Source: Candidatus Frankia alpina
Lineage (GTDB): Bacteria > Actinomycetota > Actinomycetes > Frankiales > Frankiaceae
DNA: 32,813 bases
Direction: 5' to 3'
Assembly (NCBI RefSeq): GCF_902806485.1
Contig: NZ_CADCWT010000027.1
Span: 1-32,813 of the forward strand
Part shown: one piece after another, positions 9,303 through 16,137 of the stretch
How positions within the stretch are numbered: the stretch's first letter is position 1
How the letters are laid out: every line of letters starts with the position of its first letter
Position numbers and translations under genes: made by a program
Notes under the pieces: model-generated
Database searches by the model: none
Told to the model about the DNA's origin: nothing
Seen by the model: the letters and a program-made list of their open reading frames with translations, nothing else

Positions 9303-9911
9303 CTAGGATTCCGCCGGGGGGGGCGGCGGCGCCGGAGTTGCGGCGGCGGCCTGCAACCCGTCGAGCAGGAGGGCGATCAGCCGAGCGGAGCTGTCCTGGG
9401 CATGCGCGCCGGCACGGTAGATGAGCCCGGCGTTCGCCATCAGAATGATCAGGATGTCCTGCGGGGCGAAATCGGCGCGCAGCGCCCCGGCGTCCTGCGC
9501 TCGGCGGATGGTGCGCACCACGTCCCGCCGGGCGTTGTCGCGCGCCGCGTCGATTGCGGCGTCTGGGAAGGCGTCGCTGGTCAGCAGGTCGGCCAGCCCG
9601 CGATCCGTGGCCTGCATCCGGCACAGCGATGTCAGGTAACCACGCAGTGCGTTCCACGGATCGGGCTCCGCGGCCGCGGCGGCGGCCATCTTTGCGTACC
9701 TTTCCATCTGCTCGGACAGAGCGGCGGCGACCAGCTGGCAGCGCGAGCCGAAATGCCGGTAGAGCGTGGCGTTCCCGACGTTGGCGCGCTGCGCGATCTC
9801 GTCCAGCGAGGCATGGATGCCCTGCTCTGCGAACACCTGGCGAGCGTTGGCCAGAATGGCCTGCCGGTTGCGGCGGGCGTCCGCGCGGATGGCCAGCTCA
9901 GGACCAGACAT
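9303..9911 (-). CDS. TetR/AcrR-family transcriptional regulator
   Basis: A 202-residue repressor-type protein. The N-terminal helix-turn-helix is clear: ILANARQVFAEQGIHASLDEIAQRANVGN is followed by the diagnostic ATLYRHFGSR, at about residues 18-56. The remaining helical domain, ending in a proline/alanine-rich tail, would bind a small ligand. It lies 160 bp upstream of the SDR on the same strand and is divergent from the ThiF-like gene; an inverted repeat in the divergent gap (9943-9976) is a candidate operator. No good Shine-Dalgarno precedes ATG 9911. The ligand is not predictable from sequence. Confidence 0.9.
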   Translation of the reverse strand: MSGPELAIRADARRNRQAILANARQVFAEQGIHASLDEIAQRANVGNATLYRHFGSRCQLVAAALSEQMERYAKMAAAAAAEPDPWNALRGYLTSLCRMQATDRGLADLLTSDAFPDAAIDAARDNARRDVVRTIRRAQDAGALRADFAPQDILIILMANAGLIYRAGAHAQDSSARLIALLLDGLQAAAATPAPPPPPAES

Positions 9912-9942
9912 CCAGCCATCGTAGCCGTGAGCGCGGACGTGA

Positions 9943-9976
9943 CCCCGGTTTTGGTAACGTGGTCAACGAACCGGGG
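9943..9976. promoter_or_regulatory. Inverted repeat in the tetR/thiF-like divergent gap, candidate operator
   Basis: CCCCGGTT at 9943-9950 is matched by AACCGGGG at 9969-9976 with an 18-nt centre (8-bp perfect arms). It lies between the divergent TetR gene (start 9911) and the ThiF-like gene (start 10064), where an autoregulatory operator would be expected. The site is inferred from position and symmetry only. Confidence 0.4.
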
Positions 9977-10063
9977 ATGCGTCCCTGGTGGGGCGCTGGA
10001 AGCACGCAGGCATGGGCAAGAGAAGCCGGCTCGGGAAACGTCGCCACCAGATGAGGCAGGGTC

Positions 10064-10831
10064 ATGGACACTCAGCGCTTCACGCGTCAGCTGATGGCCG
10101 GTTTCGGCCCGGGTGAGCAGGAGCGTCTGGGCGGGGCGACGGTGCTTGTGGCCGGGGTGGGAGGGGTGGGCGGAGCCGCCACCACCTATCTCGCCGCCGC
10201 CGGCGTCGGGCGACTGGTGCTGGTCCATCCCGGCCCGTTGGAGAAGCCCGATCTGAACCGCCAGACCCTGATGCGCCCCGACCGCATCGGCGAGTCCCGA
10301 GTCGTGACCGCCGCGGAAACCCTGGGCCTGCACTACCCGGACGTCGTGGTGGAGACCTGGGATCGGGACCTGTTCGACCCGGTGCTCCCCGGGCTGGTGG
10401 CCGCTGCCGACGTCGTGATCGACGCTCGCCACAACTTCCCCGAACGCTTCCAGATCAACCGGATGTGCCTGGATGCGGAGGTGCCCCTGGTTGTCGCGGC
10501 GATGAACGCCACCGAGATCCAGCTGCTCACCGTCGCCGGGGACGGTCCGTGTCTACGGTGCGTCTTCGCCGAGGGCGACCCCGACTGGGACCCCCTGGGG
10601 TTTCCCGTCTTCGGAGCGGTCGCGGGGACGGTCGGGTGCCTCGCGGCGATGGAAGTCATCAAGCTCGTCTCCGGATTCGGCGAGCCGGCCGTCGGCCGGC
10701 TGCTCGTCGCCGATCTGTGGGATCTGGACGTCCGCACACTGTCGGTGGCGCGCGACCCCGCCTGCGTGGACTGCGGCTTCCGGCGGCCGTCGGCTGGCGC
10801 GACCCGGCTGGACGGCGCCTCCCGGCGGTGA
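10064..10831 (+). CDS. ThiF/MoeB/HesA-family adenylyltransferase (E1-like)
   Basis: A 255-residue protein of the ubiquitin-activating-like superfamily, whose members adenylate the C-terminus of a small sulfur-carrier or ubiquitin-like protein with ATP. It starts RFTRQLMAGFG, followed by the nucleotide-binding loop VLVAGVGGVGGA (about residues 27-38), the conserved DLNRQ, and AADVVIDARHNF. Two cysteine pairs, PCLRC and CVDCG, look like the structural zinc site. The late motif AVAGTVGCLAAMEVIKL is also conserved. ATG 10064 is preceded by GAGG about 10 nt upstream. No sulfur-carrier (ThiS/MoaD-like), rhodanese or JAB protein is adjacent, so the partner and pathway (thiamine, molybdopterin, nitrogenase-associated HesA, or other) are unknown. 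It is divergent from the TetR gene. Confidence 0.85.
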   Translation: MDTQRFTRQLMAGFGPGEQERLGGATVLVAGVGGVGGAATTYLAAAGVGRLVLVHPGPLEKPDLNRQTLMRPDRIGESRVVTAAETLGLHYPDVVVETWDRDLFDPVLPGLVAAADVVIDARHNFPERFQINRMCLDAEVPLVVAAMNATEIQLLTVAGDGPCLRCVFAEGDPDWDPLGFPVFGAVAGTVGCLAAMEVIKLVSGFGEPAVGRLLVADLWDLDVRTLSVARDPACVDCGFRRPSAGATRLDGASRR

Positions 10832-10905
10832 GGCTGTCGCCCAGGCTGGCCCGTCCTCCGGCAGCCGGCGGGGCGGCCCACCCCCGTCGTCAGGCGGGCT
10901 GACTT

Positions 10906-12234
10906 CTACGGCCCGGTCGTCAGGCGGGCCGGCAGCGGGCGGGCCGGGGTTGTGCCGGTCTGACCCGGCAGTCCGGACGGTCGCTTGGCCACCGTCGCCC
11001 GCCGCGTGCCGTCGATGAGCACGGCGTCGGGACCGGCCGGATCGTTCACCCACACCTGGTCGCCCTCGGCGGTCACGGTGATCTGGGCGGCGCCCGTCTC
11101 CGTTCCCGGCCCCGGGGGAGTCCCGGGGACGACGATCGGCTCGGTGAAGCCGCCGGTACGGGTATCGAAGACCCAGACCATCCGGGCATCCTGGTCCGGA
11201 ATGTAGATCGCTCCGTCATGCCAGGTCGGTGGGCCGAGCCGACGTGGAGCTACCGGCCGGTCGTCCTCGTCTCCTCCCGCCGGTCGCTCGATGTCGGGAA
11301 GGCCGGCCGCAGTCGCAGGGTCGGTGGAGGCCGAGTCGCCCCCACCCCCCGTTCGGGCCGGTCCGCCACCGGGCTGGGCGGGGCCTCCCCCCGGTTGGGC
11401 CGTGCTCGCCCCGGGCTGGGCCCTTCCACCACCCGTCTGAGTTGGCAGATCATGCATGGTGACCTCGCCGTCGTGGACGTCGGCGAGCAGGAGCCGCCCG
11501 GCAACCGTGTCGAGGATGGGGACAGTGCTCCGCTCGACCGCCGCTGCCGCAATCACTGCGCTCGGCGGCCCCGCGGCCGCGGTGGTCAGGGCCACTGGCA
11601 ACGCAATCTTCCGACCGGGCCGCTCGCCGGTGATCGGGATCGCCGTCCCGGCCGTGCCGTCGACGAGCACCGGGCGATCATGGGCCAGCACCACGTCGAT
11701 CTGATGGTCCGGTCGGGCGACGGGGATCGGGGGCGACGCCACACCATCGCGGATCATGACCACGGAGCCGCTGGTGCGGACGGGCACCCACAGTGTTCCA
11801 TCCACCGATTGGGCGACGGCACCAAGCGCTCCGCCGAGGTCGACGACCGGTCCCAGGCCGGTCAGCAACCGTCCGTCCAGACGTTGCACCCGCCCGCTCG
11901 CACCATCGACGGGGTAAACCACCCCGTTCGCGGCGGTCACCGTCGTTCCGGGACGCAGCGTGGCCGCGCGTGCCGGGGCGAGGCGCTGCGGCTCGATCAG
12001 GTGGAGCAGGCCGGCGTCCACGTCGCAGACGAGGAGATCGGGACCGTTGCGCAGAACGGACAGCCGATGCCCGACCGCGCCGGGAACGGTGACGGCCGCG
12101 TCCGCCCGCCCGGTCGTGCTCTGCAGGTGCGTGACGGTTCCGGTCGACTCGCTCGTCAGCCAGATGCCGCCGCGGGTGAGGTCGAAGGCGAGCGGAGGCG
12201 TTCCGGGCGCGGCGGCGGCCAGGCCGGCTCCCAC
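10906..12234 (-). CDS. Exported beta-propeller-like protein of the moxR-DUF58 locus
   Basis: An approximately 442-residue protein with repeated short strands of the type GGIWLTSESTGTVTHL and GTLWVPVRTSGSVVMIRD, suggesting a propeller. About residues 265-310 are a low-complexity glycine/proline/glutamine segment, after which further propeller-like strands follow (WHDGAIYIPDQDARMVWVFD). No enzyme motif is seen. In other actinobacteria a much larger fibronectin-III protein with a similar N-terminal propeller often sits next to moxR-DUF58-transglutaminase genes; this copy lacks those domains. That comparison is from memory. The only conventional start is GTG 12234, but an in-frame stretch upstream (FGQRLRRVITAAAGAALCVG) is a convincing signal peptide and has no ATG, GTG or TTG before a TGA. 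The true start may be a rare ATC at 12297 or a mutated ATG. Confidence 0.62.
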   Translation of the reverse strand: MGAGLAAAAPGTPPLAFDLTRGGIWLTSESTGTVTHLQSTTGRADAAVTVPGAVGHRLSVLRNGPDLLVCDVDAGLLHLIEPQRLAPARAATLRPGTTVTAANGVVYPVDGASGRVQRLDGRLLTGLGPVVDLGGALGAVAQSVDGTLWVPVRTSGSVVMIRDGVASPPIPVARPDHQIDVVLAHDRPVLVDGTAGTAIPITGERPGRKIALPVALTTAAAGPPSAVIAAAAVERSTVPILDTVAGRLLLADVHDGEVTMHDLPTQTGGGRAQPGASTAQPGGGPAQPGGGPARTGGGGDSASTDPATAAGLPDIERPAGGDEDDRPVAPRRLGPPTWHDGAIYIPDQDARMVWVFDTRTGGFTEPIVVPGTPPGPGTETGAAQITVTAEGDQVWVNDPAGPDAVLIDGTRRATVAKRPSGLPGQTGTTPARPLPARLTTGP

Positions 12235-12380
12235 GCACAGTGCCGCCCCGGCCGCCGCGGTGATGACGCGACGCAGCCGCTGACCGAATGCAGAGATGGT
12301 TTGATCTCGCTTTCCTGATCAGACGCGCGTTCTGAACCGCAGCCGACCGAGAAGAAGGCGGCGCGCCGTCCGAACGGGCC

Positions 12381-12416
12381 GGACTCACCTGGTGGAGCGG
12401 ACTCACCTGGTGGGCG
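12381..12416. repeat. Tandem 18-bp direct repeat
   Basis: GGACTCACCTGGTGG occurs at 12381 and 12399, an 18-bp unit repeated twice side by side with two mismatches at the end of the unit. It lies in the divergent intergenic region next to the long hairpin. Confidence 0.75.
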
Positions 12417-12433
12417 GACGGCTCGAACGGGGT

Positions 12434-12478
12434 CGGTGTCTGTGTGGGCGTGCCACCCGCCCGCCCACACAGACACCG
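12434..12478. repeat. Perfect 17-bp inverted repeat (hairpin) between divergent genes
   Basis: The arm CGGTGTCTGTGTGGGCG (12434-12450) is exactly complementary to 12462-12478, with an 11-nt loop. No T-run follows on either side, and the flanking genes point away from each other, so it is not an ordinary gene-end terminator. It could be an operator or a leader hairpin of one of the two transcripts. Confidence 0.8.
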
Positions 12479-13011
12479 TGGGGGAGCGCCGCAGGAGGGG
12501 TACAGCGCTCACCGCATCCCGCGCACTCAACCCAACGGCGCGCGGGAGACTGTTGATATTCATGTATCGACGTTGGCTGTTCCTGGATGGACCAATCGGT
12601 CGGGTCATCCCTCTTGTTAGGTAAGACGCGGCGTCCCCCGGACGGGTTGCGACGCGACTGATGCTTTTCGTGACATCGTCGACGGCTGATCGCATGGCAG
12701 GTCGATGCCGGTGCGGCGCGTGCATCCCACTGTGGGCCCCCATGTCACCAGATCAACAACTAATCCGGGCTAGGACACAACGAAACGGGGGTGCCCGTCG
12801 TCTACCGCAGCGGAACGGATCGCCTCCGTGCCGGCGACGGCCGCCACAGTCACCGTTCCCGGGTGGATCTCCCCGCCGCCCGTGGGCGGACCGGGCCGGT
12901 CGCCCCCTCGTCCGGCACGGTCCGCCTCCCCGACTCGCACCCCGCCCGACTCGCACCCGCACGGCGATGACGGTCAGCGTTCCCTACCCCGACCGGACCA
13001 GGAGGCAGGGC

Positions 13012-14016
13012 ATGACAAACAGAACCGACGACCGCGACCACCTGCGCGGCGACCAATCGGGCGTGGCCGCGTTCTCGGCCGTCTTCCACGACGTCGTCGC
13101 GAATGTCGAAAAGGTCATCCGGGGCAAGCGAGAGGCCGTCGAGCTCGCGACGATCTGCCTGTTCGCCGAGGGGCACCTGCTCGTCGAGGACGTGCCGGGC
13201 CTGGGAAAGACCTCCCTGGCCCGCAGTCTGGCGGCCTCGGTCAACGCCGGCTGCCACCGCATTCAGTTCACGCCGGACCTGCTGCCGGCGGACATCACCG
13301 GGACGATGGTGTACGACCAGCGCGCCAACGAGTTCGGCTTCCGCCCCGGACCCGTCTTCGCCAACCTCGTCATCGGCGACGAGATCAACCGTGCCTCGCC
13401 GAAGACGCAGTCGGCCCTGCTGGAGGTGATGGAGGAGGGCCGGATCACCGCCGACGGCACGGGCTATCCGGTGCCCCGCCCGTTCATGGTCGTGGCGACG
13501 CAGAACCCGATCGACATGGATGGGACGTACAGCCTTCCCGAGGCCCAACTGGACCGGTTCCTCATGCGGCTGCGGATGGGGTACCCGTCGATCGATGCCG
13601 AGCTGGAGATCCTCGAAGGCCGGCAGGTGGGACGGCGAATCGAGGACCTGAGGCCGGTGATGCGGGCGGAGGACGTCGTGGCCTGCGCGGCCCAGACATT
13701 CGCCGTCCACGTCGCGCCGGCGCTGCGCCGCTACCTCGTGGACCTGCTGGCGGCCACGCGGGCCATCCCCGACATTGTCCGACTGGGGTCGAGCCCACGG
13801 GGCAGCATCGCGTTGCTGCGCGCCGTCCAGGTCCGGGCCGCCGCGCACGCCCGGGTGTTCGCCACACCCGACGACGTCAAGGCGGTGGCCGGCCCGGTCC
13901 TGGCACATCGCCTGGTACTCAACCCGGAGGCCGAGCTGCGGCGCGTCATCGCCGAGGACGTCGTCGACGAGATCCTGCAGACGGTGCCGTCACCCCGCCG
14001 GCTCGTCGGAATCTGA
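13012..14016 (+). CDS. MoxR-family AAA+ ATPase
   Basis: A 334-residue MoxR-type AAA+ chaperone ATPase. It has IRGKREAVELA near the start, Walker A (VPGLGKT, residues 61-67), Walker B (LVIGDEINRA), sensor 1 and downstream (ATQNPIDMDGTYSLPEAQLDRF), and a C-terminal lid domain. MoxR proteins work with von Willebrand-A or DUF58 proteins in assembly or remodelling of cell-envelope complexes. ATG 13012 has AGGAGG 6 nt upstream. Its stop overlaps the next start (TGATG at 14014-14018), so the DUF58 gene is translationally coupled. The order moxR, DUF58, transglutaminase is a standard actinobacterial operon. This gene is intact although the two downstream genes are frameshifted. Confidence 0.94.
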   Translation: MTNRTDDRDHLRGDQSGVAAFSAVFHDVVANVEKVIRGKREAVELATICLFAEGHLLVEDVPGLGKTSLARSLAASVNAGCHRIQFTPDLLPADITGTMVYDQRANEFGFRPGPVFANLVIGDEINRASPKTQSALLEVMEEGRITADGTGYPVPRPFMVVATQNPIDMDGTYSLPEAQLDRFLMRLRMGYPSIDAELEILEGRQVGRRIEDLRPVMRAEDVVACAAQTFAVHVAPALRRYLVDLLAATRAIPDIVRLGSSPRGSIALLRAVQVRAAAHARVFATPDDVKAVAGPVLAHRLVLNPEAELRRVIAEDVVDEILQTVPSPRRLVGI

Positions 14017-16137
14017 TGGTGCCGCCCCTCGACGACCGACCCCGTGGCGGCGACCGACCTCATGGCGGCGGCCGGGCCGACCCCCGGCTGTCACCGGTCA
14101 TCGACACGGACACCGCGACCACGGCGCTGTCCGTGTCGGTATCCCCGTCTGCCGTCTCCCTCGCCCGGGGCATGCGACGACGGGCGGGCCGGCCCGAACC
14201 GGGGCCGGCCGTGCGCGGGCTCGGGGAGCGTCATCGCCCACCGGTCCCGCCGCTGGCCGCGGCGGGCGGGCGCAGCGCCCCGACGGGTCGGCGCGCGGCC
14301 CCGTCCGGTTCGGACGCCGGTGAGCGGATGCGCTTCGCCCCCGTCGGCTCGACCCCCTCAAGGGCCGTACCCGCGGGGCCCGACCGGGCCGGGACGGCCG
14401 GATCGGACCTGGTCACGGCGGGCTGGCCGGCGCCGGACCGATTCGGACCCGCGGCTTCGGATCCCGCCGCGTCGGATCCCGCCGCGGCGAGCTCGGGCGC
14501 GTCGGGATTCGGACGCGGGGCGCCCGATCGGTCTGGATCCCGAGGCGTTGCGCCTCAGGTAGACCAAGGGTGCCCGTCGGATGATCGCGCCTCTGCGGGG
14601 AGCGGTGAATCGCCGGGAAGGGCGCGCCTGGGGATCACCCCGCTGGGATGGGGGATGTGCGTCACCGTGGCAGTCCTGCTGCTGGGAGCCCGGGTGCTGC
14701 GATACGCGGAGCTGGCCGTGTTGGGCGGGGCGGGGGCCGCGGCGATGGGTCTTGCGGCCGCCACGGCCGTTCGCCGCCCGCGGGTGTCGGTAGCGGTCCG
14801 CGTATCGCCCCGACAGGTCACCCGAGGCGAGCCTGCCACGCTATCCGTAACGGTCCGCAACCTGTCCAGGTGGCCCTCTCCGCCGTTCACCCTGCACCTG
14901 CCGCACGGCCCTGCCGCCGCCCGGCCGGATCGATCTGTGCCGGGCGCCCCCCGCGTTGGGCGGCTGCTGGCCGCGTCGGACCTGGTGGAGGCCTGGTGGG
15001 AACGGCGTGCGCCTGCGGTCGGGGGCTCCGGCTCCGGTCATCGCGCCGCTGCCGGTGCCGCAGATTCGTATCCTCCGGATGGGCTGGACTCGCCGGGCGC
15101 GGTCGTGTCCGTCTCGGTCCCCCGGCTGGCCGGCTCGGGTCACCGGACGTTCGAGTTGGCCCTGGACACCAGCCGGCGCGGTGTGGTCCGGCTGGGTCCC
15201 GTCGAGGTGATCAGATCGGATCCGTTCGGACTCGCCCGGCGCCGGCAACGGCTGCCGGCGGTCGACACCCTGCACGTCCGACCGCGGACCCGGCCGCTGG
15301 CGTCCCTGGCCTGCGCACCCTCGCGTGACCCGGACGGGCAGACCGGACGGGGCTCGACCGGGGGACTGGAGATCCACACCCTGCGGAGGTACGCGCCCGG
15401 TGAGGATCTCCGCCTCGTGCACTGGGCGTCCAGCGCGAGGGCGGGCGAACTGATGGTCCGCACCCACGTCGATCCGAGCGAGCCGGCCGCCACCGTCGTC
15501 CTCGACACCCGACCAGCCGCCTACCCCCCTGGCCGGGTCGGCGTCGCCACGTTCGAGGAGGCCGTGGACATCGCCGCCGCCGCAGTGATGACCTGCACGC
15601 AGGAGGCGTTCGGGGTCCGGCTTGTGACGACCGGCGGGCTGCGGGTGGCGGGCCGGCGCCGCCGCCGGGACGCCGACGTGCTGATGGACGAGCTGGCGGG
15701 CGTTCAGGCTGGACGACACCGCCTCGCTCGATGTCGTCGCGACGCTGCGGCGCGGCGGGCTCGGCACGCTGGTGCTCGTCACCGGCGGTTTCGACCGGCA
15801 GTCGCTGGCCGCACTCGCCGCGGTGGCCCATGCGTACGGGCGCGTCGTCCTGGTCCGGGTGGGCCCCCGCAGTCAGGCCGCCGCCCGGGCCGTCGACCGG
15901 CGCGACTCCTCCGACCGGGCCCGCCTGCGGGCCGCGTCGCCCGGCCGGGTGGTGGGGATCGGCGTCCTGGGCGGCACCGTTCCCACCAGCGGTACACGTC
16001 TTGACGGGACCGCCTTGCGGGCGGCCGGCCGGCTGACGGTGATCGACGTCCCCGACGCCGATGCGCTCGCCGGCCACTGGCCGACCGGCGAACGGGCCCC
16101 GCGATGGCCGCGGGGAACCCCGCGGACGGGCCGGTGA
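14016..16137 (+). pseudogene. DUF58-domain protein, one +1 frameshift near 15708
   Basis: The gene starts at ATG 14016, overlapping the moxR stop by one base. About 200 residues of low-complexity, Pro/Ala/Arg/Gly-rich sequence precede two membrane helices (GMCVTVAVLLLGARV, AELAVLGGAGAAAMGLA). A beta-rich region follows, then the DUF58 signature: FELALDTSRRGVVRLG...RSDPFGL and LRRYAPGEDLRLVHWASSARAGELMVR. After GVQ (codon ending 15707) an extra G at about 15708 moves the frame: the homologous continuation LDDTASLDVVATLRRGG is read from 15709 to the TGA at 16135-16137. Without correction the protein would run on in the wrong frame to 16004, losing the last ~140 residues. The family partners MoxR in envelope functions. 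The stop overlaps the transglutaminase start (TGATG), preserving operon architecture. Real mutation and sequencing indel are both possible. Confidence 0.82.

Larger units (their letters stand above)
12298..13011. other. Long divergent intergenic region between the exported protein and moxR
   Basis: About 710 bp with no convincing gene. It holds an 18-bp tandem duplication (12381-12416), a perfect 17-bp inverted repeat (12434-12478) and a relatively AT-rich patch at about 12550-12630 that may contain promoter elements; I could not assign -35 and -10 boxes with confidence. Several small open frames here lack ribosome sites and recognisable sequence. Confidence 0.5.

Noticed and set aside
10886..10929. 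14-bp direct repeat (GTCGTCAGGCGGGC) twice, 30 bp apart, at the 3' end of the exported-protein gene
   Set aside because: Probably a small local duplication; no inverted symmetry or mobile-element feature.
12436..12624. Small plus-strand open frame starting in the 17-bp inverted repeat
   Set aside because: No ribosome site and no recognisable sequence.
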